From JBFIHZ01 sp041601535 (GTDB taxonomy: Bacteria > Pseudomonadota > Gammaproteobacteria > Xanthomonadales > SZUA-36), in the NCBI GenBank assembly GCA_041601535.1, contig JBFIHZ010000183.1:1-7887 (forward strand): a stretch of DNA of 7,887 bases, given 5' to 3'. The notes below the pieces were generated by a model that did not search any database, was not told the DNA's origin, and saw only the letters and a list, made by a program, of their open reading frames with translations. The position numbers were made by a program, and so were the translations under genes. Of this stretch, positions 1 to 6,662 are shown in pieces; position 1 is the stretch's first letter; every line of letters begins with the position of its first letter.

Positions 1-20
1 AACGCAACAGCGCGAAGTAA
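1..20 (+). CDS. possible 3' end of an upstream gene (last five codons)
   Basis: Read from base 3, this frame gives R-N-S-A-K and then a TAA stop at 18-20. A terminator-like hairpin begins 20 bases later, which is where one would expect it after a gene coming from the left. Five codons are too few to identify a product. Another frame (from base 2) stays open to about 154 but shows no recognisable protein. The call rests only on the stop codon and its spacing to the terminator. Confidence 0.25.
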
Positions 21-40
21 ACCAGGCACCGGGCCGCACG

Positions 41-70
41 CCGCACCGGCAGTTCTGGCCGGCGGTTTTT
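41..70 (+). terminator. intrinsic (Rho-independent) terminator
   Basis: A GC-rich stem is followed directly by five T. The inner stem pairs CCGGC (46-50) with GCCGG (58-62) around a 7-base loop. The outer stem pairs CCG (41-43) with CGG (63-65), with a two-base bulge on the left arm, and the T-run occupies 66-70. It probably ends transcription of the gene lying off the left edge, and so isolates the downstream promoter at 150-155 from read-through. Confidence 0.6.
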
Positions 71-124
71 GACCACCCTGAAGCGGGCTGCACGGTAGCG
101 CTGAGCTCCTTCGCAATCGGCGCA

Positions 125-155
125 TTACCCCTTCCTACGTTTTTTTTCGTATAAT
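125..155 (+). promoter_or_regulatory. probable sigma-70 promoter for the small exported protein
   Basis: A perfect TATAAT hexamer lies at 150-155 in an otherwise GC-rich region, just after a run of eight T (140-147). The only -35 candidate is the poor TTACCC at 125-130, with a 19-base spacer, so the promoter is either weak at -35 or activator-dependent. Initiation about 7 bases downstream would give a leader of roughly 75 bases before the ATG at 237. No operator repeat was evident. Confidence 0.5.
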
Positions 156-236
156 GGGAACAAGCGTGGCGGACGCCAGTCAAAGTAGTGCGGGCTGCGT
201 TCGCGGTTCACGCATGATTGCTTGCAGGAGTAGAAC

Positions 237-650
237 ATGAAAGCGGTAAATCTCGGTAGATCGGTAAAATTGGGTGTGCTGGCGGCTGTGTTGCTGCCCG
301 GCATGGCGCTGGCCGGTGATGCCAAATCCGTGCAGATCATCACCAGTTCGGAAAAACCGGCGGAATGCATTTCGGCAGTGCACATCAATAAAATTGACGG
401 GCGCGAGGTGAAAGTGCAGAAACTGGGCTTTGAGCTGGAGCCTGGCACGCACAGCCTGTCCGGCCGGGCGGTGGTGAACACATCGTTTTGCAAGGCCATG
501 GGACTGGGCACCCAGCGTCACAAGGTTCAGCCGGTGGAAGCCAATTTCGAGGCCGGAAAAACCTATTACGTCGGATATGATCACAGCTCGCCGCACCGCA
601 AGGACTGGAAAATGGTGGTGTGGAAAGTAGAAGGCGGCGAATCCAGCTGA
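237..650 (+). CDS. small exported protein of unknown function
   Basis: I do not recognise this 137-residue protein. The start is well supported: AGGAG at 226-230 lies 6 bases before the ATG. The N-terminus is a typical Sec signal peptide, with basic residues (K2, R8, K11), a hydrophobic core at 12-22 and an A-L-A site at 24-26, which predicts cleavage before G27 and a mature protein of about 111 residues in the periplasm or beyond. There is no lipobox and no second membrane segment. The mature part alternates short hydrophobic strands with polar turns, including I-D-G (53-55), L-E-P-G-T-H (67-72) and F-E-A-G-K-T-Y-Y-V (104-112). That pattern resembles small PEGA-like or DUF2846-like beta-sandwich proteins, but this is an impression of fold, not a family assignment. 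The two mature cysteines, C44 and C85, could form a disulfide. It appears monocistronic, with its own promoter, and converges on gshA. Confidence 0.75.
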   Translation: MKAVNLGRSVKLGVLAAVLLPGMALAGDAKSVQIITSSEKPAECISAVHINKIDGREVKVQKLGFELEPGTHSLSGRAVVNTSFCKAMGLGTQRHKVQPVEANFEAGKTYYVGYDHSSPHRKDWKMVVWKVEGGESS

Positions 651-669
651 TTTCCGGATCAGCTGAATT
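640..669 (+). repeat. inverted repeat across the stop codon of the small exported protein
   Basis: CAGCTGA (644-650, including the TGA stop) is matched by TCAGCTG (659-665) around an 8-base loop. After one mismatch, three further pairs extend it (AAT at 640-642 with ATT at 667-669). There is no T-run after it. It may act as an mRNA 3'-end stabiliser or as part of a weak terminator together with the hairpin at 694-724. Chance cannot be excluded. Confidence 0.35.
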
Positions 670-693
670 GCGGCGCAGGCCATCAGTTAATCA

Positions 694-724
694 GGGTACA
701 GCCATCCGAAGGGTGGCTGTGCCT
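694..724. terminator. long hairpin between convergent genes, possible bidirectional terminator
   Basis: ACAGCCATCC (698-707) pairs with GGGTGGCTGT (711-720) across a GAA triloop. The helix extends outward through GGT (695-697) with GCC (721-723), giving about 13 base pairs with two G-T wobbles. It sits between the stop of the small exported protein (650) and the stop of gshA (790), where a shared terminator is expected. Neither strand carries a T-run after the stem, so it is not a canonical intrinsic terminator. It could instead be an RNA-end stabiliser or assist Rho. Confidence 0.45.
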
Positions 725-760
725 GTCAATCTGGCGCGGTAAGAGCCCGCTGCACTCATC

Positions 761-774
761 CGGGGTTTGCCCCG
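761..774 (-). terminator. short GC hairpin just after gshA
   Basis: CGGGG (761-765) pairs with CCCCG (770-774) across a 4-base loop, 16 bases beyond the gshA stop on the minus strand. The stem is only 5 base pairs and no T-run follows in the gshA direction, so any termination role is weak. Confidence 0.25.
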
Positions 775-789
775 CACCGGTCCGGCGGC

Positions 790-2151
790 TTAATAGGCAA
801 ACTCGGTAAAAATTGGGTCGACGGAACCCTTCCAGGTGCCGTGGTATCGATCCAGTTTCCACTCGGCCGGGGTGATGCCGCTTTCCGCGGTTTTCTGCAA
901 CGGCTCGAGGTAACCGGTTTCGTTATCACCGGCTGAATTCAGCCGTTTGCGCGCGCTCAGACCCTCGCGTGAGTACTCCAGCAGTTCCAGCGCCAGCGAC
1001 TGCACGCTGCGTCCGCGGATTTCGGCCTTGAGGCCCAGCCTGGGTGTGTCATGCCGCAACTGCAGCCGTTCTTCCATGCTCCAGTCCCTGGCCAGGTCCC
1101 AGGCGGCATCCAGCGAGGACTGGTGGTAGAGCAATCCGGCCCAGAAAGCCGGCAGCGCGCACAATTGCCCCCACGGGCCGCCATCGGCGCCGCGCATTTC
1201 CAGAAACCGCTTGAGGCGTACTTCCGGGAATGCGGTGGTCATGTGGTCTTCCCAGTCTTTCAGTGTGGGCAGTTCGCCCGGCAGGGCCGGCAGTTTGCCG
1301 GCGAGGAAATCACGAAACGACTGGCCAGCCGTGTTGATGTAGCGATCATCGCGTTTGACGAAATACATCGGCACATCCAGCAGATAGTCGGTATAGCGTT
1401 CGAACCCCATGCCGTCTTCAAACACGAAGGGCAGCATGCCGGTGCGGTCGGGGTCGGTGTCTTCCCAGATACGTGAACGATAGCTGAGATAGCCGTTGGG
1501 CTTGCCCTCGGTAAATGGCGAGTTGGCAAACAGCGCGGTGGCTACCGGTTGCAAGGCCAGTGCCACGCGGAATTTTTCCACCATGTCCGCTTCCGAACCA
1601 AAATCCAGGTTGACCTGCACGGTGCAGGTGCGGCTCATCATGTCCTGGCCCAGCGTACCCACTTTGCTCATGTATTCGCGCATGATGCGGTAGCGCGCTT
1701 TGGGCATCCATTGCATGTCTTCACGCCGCCATTTCGGATTGAAACCCATGCCGAGAAAGGCGATGCCGAGAGGGTCACACACGGTTTTCACCTGCTTGAG
1801 GTGGGTGTTCACCTCGCGGCAGGTGTCGTGCAGGTTATCCAGCAAGGCGCCGGACAATTCCAGCTGGCCACCGGGCTCCAGCGTGATGGAAGCGCCGTCG
1901 TCATCCAGCAGGGCAATGACCTGTCCATCCTCGTTTACCGGCTTCCAGCCAAACTGCTCTGCCAGGCCGGTAAGCGTAGCGTGGATGCCGCGCTCGCCTT
2001 CATAGGGCAGGGGACGCAGGTCGTCGGTGGTGAAGCCGAATTTTTCATGTTCGGTGCCAAGCCGCCACTGGTCGGCCGGGCGGCTGCCACTGGCCATGTA
2101 TTCGAGTAATTGGGTTTTGGATTCTATGCTGCGTGAGGGCTCTTTTGGCAT
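790..2151 (-). CDS. gshA: glutamate-cysteine ligase, class 2 (plant/proteobacterial type)
   Basis: This cytoplasmic enzyme joins L-glutamate and L-cysteine through the gamma-carboxylate, using ATP, in the first step of glutathione synthesis. The 453 residues match the usual length of the plant-like GCS2 family (Pfam PF04107) and not the E. coli-type class 1 enzyme. Motifs recognised by eye: G-T-E-H-E-K-F (32-38), L-E-P-G-G-Q-L-E-L-S (91-100), S-R-T-C-T-V-Q-V-N-L-D-F (173-184), W-E-D-T-D-P-D-R-T-G (229-238) and E-V-R-L-K-R-F-L-E-M-R-G (310-321). The C-terminus ends F-A-Y, as in other members. AGGA on the minus strand (2160-2163) lies 8 bases before the ATG and supports the start. The gene converges on the small exported protein and diverges from the opp operon. 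EgtA of ergothioneine synthesis is related, but no other egt gene is visible, so GshA is the better name. The reading frame appears intact. Confidence 0.92.
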   Translation of the reverse strand: MPKEPSRSIESKTQLLEYMASGSRPADQWRLGTEHEKFGFTTDDLRPLPYEGERGIHATLTGLAEQFGWKPVNEDGQVIALLDDDGASITLEPGGQLELSGALLDNLHDTCREVNTHLKQVKTVCDPLGIAFLGMGFNPKWRREDMQWMPKARYRIMREYMSKVGTLGQDMMSRTCTVQVNLDFGSEADMVEKFRVALALQPVATALFANSPFTEGKPNGYLSYRSRIWEDTDPDRTGMLPFVFEDGMGFERYTDYLLDVPMYFVKRDDRYINTAGQSFRDFLAGKLPALPGELPTLKDWEDHMTTAFPEVRLKRFLEMRGADGGPWGQLCALPAFWAGLLYHQSSLDAAWDLARDWSMEERLQLRHDTPRLGLKAEIRGRSVQSLALELLEYSREGLSARKRLNSAGDNETGYLEPLQKTAESGITPAEWKLDRYHGTWKGSVDPIFTEFAY

Positions 2152-2289
2152 GATTTTTTTCCTGGGGGGGTGGCCGGCCTCATCTGGAGCCCCGGTTTGG
2201 AATCAAATGCGGCCAATCGGCCGGAAAAAAACCCCCGCGTTGCGATAGGATACACGCTGGTCCGGCACCGAAACAGGCTCAATCCATTC
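2152..2289. promoter_or_regulatory. divergent intergenic region between gshA and the opp operon
   Basis: These 138 bases must carry the gshA promoter (minus strand) and probably the opp promoter (plus strand), unless the latter lies further upstream. I found no convincing -35/-10 pair on either strand. TAGGAT (2246-2251, plus) and TATCCT (2247-2252, minus) are partial -10 matches without a -35 partner. The region holds homopolymer tracts: T7 (2154-2160), G7 (2164-2170) and A7 followed by C5 (2225-2236). It also holds a short inverted repeat, CGGCC-aatc-GGCCG (about 2210-2224), that could be an operator or chance. Confidence 0.35.
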
Positions 2290-3855
2290 ATGCAACTCAT
2301 CAGGGCAGGCATTCATCGCAGCGTCGTGCTTGGATTGCTGCTGATCATCAGCCAATGCGCGTCCGCCGATGTGCTGCGCCGTGGGCTGGGGCCGGAACCA
2401 GACTCGCTGAACATTCACCAGGCGCAGGGCCTGACGGCCATCAACCTGTTGCGCGACCTGCGTGAAGGCCTGGTTACGTTCAACGCAGCGGGTGAACCCG
2501 CTCCGGGCGTGGCGGCATCCTGGCAGGTGCTGGATAACGGCACCCTCTACCGCTTCGCGCTGAAACCCTCGGCCCGCTGGTCCAATGGCGATCCGCTGAC
2601 CGCTGAAGATTTCGTGCGTGCCTGGCGGCTGGCCCTGTCGCCGTCCAGCCCGGCGGTAACAGCGGGGCTGTTGCAGCATGTACACAATGCCACCGCGGTG
2701 CTGAGTGGCGCACTGCCGGCCAGCGAGCTTGGCATCAAGGCTCTGGCGGCGGACCGGCTGGAGCTGCGGCTGAATCAGCCGGCCCCATGGATACTGGAGA
2801 TTCTCGCCCACCCGGTCAGTTATCCGTTGCACGCCATTGTCAGTACAGATGCGCGCAATGATCCGGTTAACGGAGCCTATGTGTTGCACGACTGGGTGCC
2901 GCGCTCGGTGTTGACCTTGCGCCGCAACCCTCACTTCCACGCGGCGGGCCAGGTGGCGCTGGAGCAGGTGGAGTACTACCCCATTGAGGAACCCACCACC
3001 GAGCTGGCGCGCTACCGGGCGGGTGAACTGGACATAACGGAAACCATTCCGGCCGGGCGGTTTGACTGGTTGCGGGACAACCTGCCGGACGACCTGCGTA
3101 TCAGTCCTTACCTGGGCAGTTACTGGTTGAACATTAACCTGAAGAATCCGCCACTGGGTGACTCAGTGGTGCTGCGGCGGGCGCTGGCTCTGGCAGTGGA
3201 CCGTGCCGTGCTGGTGCGGGTGGTACTGGGTGCGGGTGAGCTACCGGCCTTTGGCGTGGTGCCGCCGGGCATGCGCGATTATGAAGCTCCGGCCGGCCTG
3301 ATGGCGAGCGCCAGCCAGGCTGAACGGGTGGCCGAGGCGAAGCGGTTGCTGGCTGCTTCTGGCTACAGGCCGCGCGACCTGCGGCTGGAGCTGCGCTACA
3401 ACACCTCGGGCGTCAACCGCCGCATTGCGGTGGCGGTGGCGGCGATGTGGAAACAGGCTCTGGGCATCAGCACAGAACTGATCAACGAAGAGTGGAAAGT
3501 CTTCGTCAATAACCGGCGGCTGGGCGTGGTTACCCAGGTATTCCGCGGTGGCTGGATTGCTGATTATGCTGACCCGGCCAGTTTCCTGGACCTGTTCGTC
3601 AGCGGCAATGAAATGAATACCACGTTCATGTCGGACAGTGAATACGACGGGCTGATGAATGCCGCCGGCCGGGCCGCGGGGCCCGCGCGGATGCGCCTGC
3701 TGCAGCAGGCCGAAGCCCGCCTGTTGCACACCTTGCCGGTCATCCCGCTGTATTATTACGTATCGCGCCATCTGGTCAGGCCACAGATCAGCGGCTACAG
3801 CGACAACATCAGGGACATTCATTTGTCCCGCTACCTGGATCTTGACGTTCCGTGA
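2290..3855 (+). CDS. periplasmic peptide-binding protein of an Opp-type ABC importer (first paralogue)
   Basis: This is a family 5 extracellular solute-binding protein (OppA/DppA type) that would capture peptides in the periplasm for OppBC. The frame is open back to a GTG at 2170, but the ATG at 2290 is preferred because it begins a Sec signal peptide: R5 and R10, a hydrophobic core at 11-20 and A-S-A at 24-26, predicting cleavage before D27. C23 is preceded by I-S-Q, which is not a lipobox, so the 495-residue mature protein should be soluble. Its ribosome binding site is weak. Family motifs include S-N-G-D-P-L-T-A-E-D-F-V near the N-lobe, N-E-E-W-K-V-F and G-G-W-I-A-D-Y-A-D-P (420-429). D425 aligns with the OppA aspartate (Asp419) that pairs with the peptide amino terminus. 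It aligns along its length with the next gene, so the pair is a tandem duplication. Q46 and N376 stand where OppA has Glu32 and His371, which suggests an altered ligand preference. It is probably the first gene of the operon. Confidence 0.85.
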   Translation: MQLIRAGIHRSVVLGLLLIISQCASADVLRRGLGPEPDSLNIHQAQGLTAINLLRDLREGLVTFNAAGEPAPGVAASWQVLDNGTLYRFALKPSARWSNGDPLTAEDFVRAWRLALSPSSPAVTAGLLQHVHNATAVLSGALPASELGIKALAADRLELRLNQPAPWILEILAHPVSYPLHAIVSTDARNDPVNGAYVLHDWVPRSVLTLRRNPHFHAAGQVALEQVEYYPIEEPTTELARYRAGELDITETIPAGRFDWLRDNLPDDLRISPYLGSYWLNINLKNPPLGDSVVLRRALALAVDRAVLVRVVLGAGELPAFGVVPPGMRDYEAPAGLMASASQAERVAEAKRLLAASGYRPRDLRLELRYNTSGVNRRIAVAVAAMWKQALGISTELINEEWKVFVNNRRLGVVTQVFRGGWIADYADPASFLDLFVSGNEMNTTFMSDSEYDGLMNAAGRAAGPARMRLLQQAEARLLHTLPVIPLYYYVSRHLVRPQISGYSDNIRDIHLSRYLDLDVP

Positions 3856-5714
3856 ACATGTGCAAGCATCACAAAGACCAAGCGGTTGCCGGCAGTCATC
3901 GCCGGCGGTGGCCGGGGCGGGCTGCTTTGTGGCTGATGTTCTTGCTGGCACTGGTCGCGTGTTCTGATGCGGAGCAGGAACCGGACACGGCCAGCGATAA
4001 TCGTCCACAGCCGGTGCCGCTGCTGTTGGTGGACGGGCAGCCGGCCCCATCGGTGCTGGCTGCCGAGCAGGTAATCTACCGCGGCAACGGGGAGGAGCCG
4101 CAAACTCTCGATCCACACGTGGCTGAAGGTGTGCCTGCGGCCAATATCCTGCGCGATTTGTTCGAGGGGCTGACCACCGAAGCGCCGGATGGCAGCATCA
4201 TTCCCGGTGCTGCCATTCGCTGGAATATCTCCCGCGATGGCAAGACCTATACGTTTTACCTGAATCGCGAAGCGGTGTGGTCCAATGGCGATCCGATTAC
4301 CGCCGAAGACTTCGTGTTCAGCCTGCGGCGCAGCGCCGACCCCCGCACCGCGTCCAACACAGCGCACATGTTGTTACCCATCCTCAACGCCAGTGAGGTC
4401 ATTAATGGCCGGATGCCGCCGGAACAGCTGGGTGTAAGTTCGCTGGATGAGTTCACCTTGCAGATCAGCCTGACCGATCCAACTCCGTACTTTCTGGGGC
4501 TGCTGGCGCATTCCTCCACCTACCCGGTGCACCGTGCCAGCCTGGAGCAGCATGGCGGCAGATTTTCCCGTGCTGACAACCTGGTTTCAAACGGCGCGTA
4601 TGTATTGAAGAAATGGGAAGTGCGTTCCTCTATTGAACTGGAAAAGAACCCGCGTTACCGCAATGCCGATACGGTGCAGCTGGAGCGGGTTTTCTACATG
4701 CCGATCGAAGACCTGGCCACCGAGGTCAAGCAGTTCAGGTCAGGCAAACTGCAATGGACTTACGAAGTGCCGAATGCTCAGTTCGAGTGGCTGCGGCGCC
4801 ATTACCACGATGAGCTGACCATCAGTCCCTGGCTGGGCTCCTATTTCTTCGGGTTCAACCTGACGCGCGAACCGTTTATCCAGAGCCCCTCCCTGCGGCG
4901 GGCACTGGTACTGGCCATTGACCGTGATGTGTTGACGGAAAAAGTCACGCGCTTTGGTGAGCAGCCGGCGTACGCGCTGGTGCCGCCGGGCATTGGGGAC
5001 TACCAGCCGGCGGTGCCGGAGTATGCCAGCTGGACGCAACAGGAACGGGTTGCCGAAGCGCAGCGCCTGTACGCGGAGGCCGGTTACAGCGAAGACACGC
5101 CGCTGCGGGTTGAAATCCGTTATAACACCAGTGAGAACCACAAAAAGATTGCCCTGGCCATTGCTTCCATGTGGAAGCAGAACCTCGGGGTGATTACCGA
5201 GCTGGTGAATGAAGAATGGAAGGTTTTTTTGCAGAACCGTGAGCAGAAAGTGGTTACGCAGGTATTCCGCGCTGGCTGGATCAGTGACTACAACGATCCC
5301 TACGGGTTTCTGGAGGTGTTCCGCAGCGGTAATGGCCGTAATGATTACGGTTATTCCAACCCGGGTTTCGATGCGCTGCTGGAACAGATTGCGCAGGAGC
5401 GCATCCCGGCGCGGCGCGGCCGCATGATGGTCGAGGCCGAACGCCTGCTGCTGGATGATCACCCGATCATTCCGGTGTACACCTATGTCACCAAGCGGCT
5501 GGTGGACCGCCGCCTGCAGGGCTGGCAAAGCAATGTGATGGATCACCATTACAGCCGTTACATGTATATGCTCAAATCGCGTGAAGAAGCGGAGCGCACG
5601 CGCGCCCGTCGGGCGGAGCAGCCTGACACGGCTAGCGGTGCCGATCCCGAACCGGCGGCGTCCGGGCAGCAAGGCGAGGCCGCAATGGACGCGGCAGCCG
5701 AGCGGCGCTCGTGA
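3852..5714 (+). CDS. oppA: peptide-binding lipoprotein of an Opp-type ABC importer (second paralogue)
   Basis: A family 5 solute-binding protein, the closer of the two to E. coli OppA: L-D-P-H at 86-89, E-G-V-P at 92-95, R-D-L-F-E-G-L, and A-G-W-I-S-D-Y-N-D-P (474-483). The GTG start overlaps the previous stop by 4 bases, and an in-frame ATG at 3858 is equally plausible. A basic N-region and hydrophobic core end in the lipobox L-V-A-C (34-37), so C37 should be lipidated. Serine at +2 gives no Asp-type inner-membrane retention signal. Residues equivalent to the OppA ligand contacts Glu32, His371, Arg404, Arg413 and Asp419 appear as E92, H430, R463, R473 and D479. Two features are unusual: a linker of about 36 residues after C37, and a tail of about 46 residues (575-620), charged and rich in A, E, R and Q, beyond where OppA normally ends. 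At 620 residues it is longer than typical OppA. No ribosome binding site is evident, so translation is probably coupled. Confidence 0.88.
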   Translation: MNMCKHHKDQAVAGSHRRRWPGRAALWLMFLLALVACSDAEQEPDTASDNRPQPVPLLLVDGQPAPSVLAAEQVIYRGNGEEPQTLDPHVAEGVPAANILRDLFEGLTTEAPDGSIIPGAAIRWNISRDGKTYTFYLNREAVWSNGDPITAEDFVFSLRRSADPRTASNTAHMLLPILNASEVINGRMPPEQLGVSSLDEFTLQISLTDPTPYFLGLLAHSSTYPVHRASLEQHGGRFSRADNLVSNGAYVLKKWEVRSSIELEKNPRYRNADTVQLERVFYMPIEDLATEVKQFRSGKLQWTYEVPNAQFEWLRRHYHDELTISPWLGSYFFGFNLTREPFIQSPSLRRALVLAIDRDVLTEKVTRFGEQPAYALVPPGIGDYQPAVPEYASWTQQERVAEAQRLYAEAGYSEDTPLRVEIRYNTSENHKKIALAIASMWKQNLGVITELVNEEWKVFLQNREQKVVTQVFRAGWISDYNDPYGFLEVFRSGNGRNDYGYSNPGFDALLEQIAQERIPARRGRMMVEAERLLLDDHPIIPVYTYVTKRLVDRRLQGWQSNVMDHHYSRYMYMLKSREEAERTRARRAEQPDTASGADPEPAASGQQGEAAMDAAAERRS

Positions 5715-6652
5715 TGCAGTCGGGCCTGGTACAACACGCGGTTTCCCGCCTGCTGGCGCTGGTGCCCACGTTGCTGGCCCTGATCACGCTGGCGTTTTTC
5801 CTGATCCGCGTGGCGCCAGGCGGTCCGTTCGACACCGAAAAAGTGTTGCCACCGGAAATCCGCGCCAACCTGGATGCCAAGTACCACCTGGACGACCCCT
5901 TGCTGGAGCAGTATTTCCGTTACCTTGGCCAGATCGTCCGGTTCGATTTTGGCCCCTCGTTCCAGTACAAGGACTGGACGGTTAACGAACTGATTGCCCA
6001 GGGTTTTCCGGTGTCGCTGACCATTGGCGGCCTGGCCATGGTGCTGGCCTTTGTGCTCGGCACCATGATTGGCATACTCGCGGCCCTGCGGCAGAACACC
6101 TATGCGGATTACTCGGTGATGGGGGTGGCCATGATGGGCATATCGATTCCCAATTTCGTGGTGGCGCCCTTGTTGATACTGGTGCTGGCGGTGTACGTGG
6201 GCTGGCTGCCGGCCGGCGGCTGGGAATGGAGTCCGCGCTACATGGTCCTGCCGGTAATCACGCTGGCCCTGCCGGTGATTGCCTATATTGCCCGCATGAC
6301 CCGAGGCAGCATGATCGAGGTGTTGCACAGCAATTACATACGCACCGCCCGCGCCAAAGGACTGCCGGCGCGTGTCATCATCACCCGGCATGCGCTCAAG
6401 CCCGCCCTGTTGCCGGTGATTTCCTACATGGGGCCAGCCACTGCCGGCCTGATCACCGGCTCGGTGGTTATCGAACGTATCTATTCCATTCCCGGCCTGG
6501 GCAGTTATTTCGTCACCGGCGCGCTGAACCGCGACTACACGCTGGTGATGGGGGTGGTGATTTTTTATGGGCTGGTCATCGTGCTGCTGAATTTTGTCGT
6601 GGACATGCTGTACGCCTGGCTGAATCCCAAGATCCGATTTGACGAGAACTGA
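5714..6652 (+). CDS. oppB: oligopeptide ABC transporter permease OppB
   Basis: An inner-membrane permease that forms the peptide channel with OppC. By eye it aligns along its whole length with E. coli OppB (306 residues), including the F-F-x-x-R-x-A-P-G-x-P-F segment near the N-terminus, G-P-S-F-x-Y-K-D, the T-R-G-S-M-I-E-V-L-H-S-N stretch and D-P/N-P-K-I-R at the end. Six hydrophobic segments are visible, at about 13-32, 103-124, 137-161, 177-194, 236-255 and 277-302. The cytoplasmic EAA-type coupling loop that contacts the ATPase is R-T-A-R-A-K-G-L-P (210-218), followed by R-H-A-L-K-P. The start could be GTG at 5711 or ATG at 5714, both overlapping the stop of the lipoprotein gene. The ATG is chosen because its one-base TGATG overlap is also used at the oppC-oppD junction. 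The protein is 312 residues and appears intact. Confidence 0.94.
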   Translation: MQSGLVQHAVSRLLALVPTLLALITLAFFLIRVAPGGPFDTEKVLPPEIRANLDAKYHLDDPLLEQYFRYLGQIVRFDFGPSFQYKDWTVNELIAQGFPVSLTIGGLAMVLAFVLGTMIGILAALRQNTYADYSVMGVAMMGISIPNFVVAPLLILVLAVYVGWLPAGGWEWSPRYMVLPVITLALPVIAYIARMTRGSMIEVLHSNYIRTARAKGLPARVIITRHALKPALLPVISYMGPATAGLITGSVVIERIYSIPGLGSYFVTGALNRDYTLVMGVVIFYGLVIVLLNFVVDMLYAWLNPKIRFDEN

Positions 6653-6662
6653 GCAGAACACG

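Noticed and set aside
2..154. Open frame from the left edge to a TAA at 152-154
   Set aside because: It runs through the terminator-like hairpin and the TATAAT box, and its translation shows no recognisable protein features.
214..240. Tiny frame M-I-A-C-R-S-T ending in an ATGA overlap with the exported-protein start
   Set aside because: The overlap is suggestive of a coupled leader peptide, but no ribosome binding site precedes the ATG at 214, while the main gene has its own strong AGGAG.
2210..2231. CGGCC-aatc-GGCCG hairpin next to an A7 tract as a terminator
   Set aside because: On the plus strand the stem is followed by A, not T. On the minus strand the T-run precedes the stem, so the geometry is wrong in both directions.
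2170..2289. Upstream GTG start for the first binding protein, adding 40 residues
   Set aside because: It would bury the signal peptide behind a polar leader and overlap the gshA ribosome binding site. ATG at 2290 gives a normal exported protein.
2356..2358. C23 of the first binding protein as a lipidation site
   Set aside because: The preceding residues are I-S-Q. Glutamine at -1 does not fit a lipobox, while A-S-A just after it is a good signal peptidase I site.
5224..5230. Run of seven T inside the lipoprotein gene as a possible frameshift site
   Set aside because: The frame stays intact through it, and the encoded E-E-W-K-V-F-L block matches the paralogue, so there is no sign of a frameshift.
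4740..5672. Open frame of 310 codons on the minus strand beneath the lipoprotein gene
   Set aside because: Antisense shadow of a confident coding sequence, with no motif or start signal of its own. The same holds for the antisense frames at 3241-4116 and 2203-2940.
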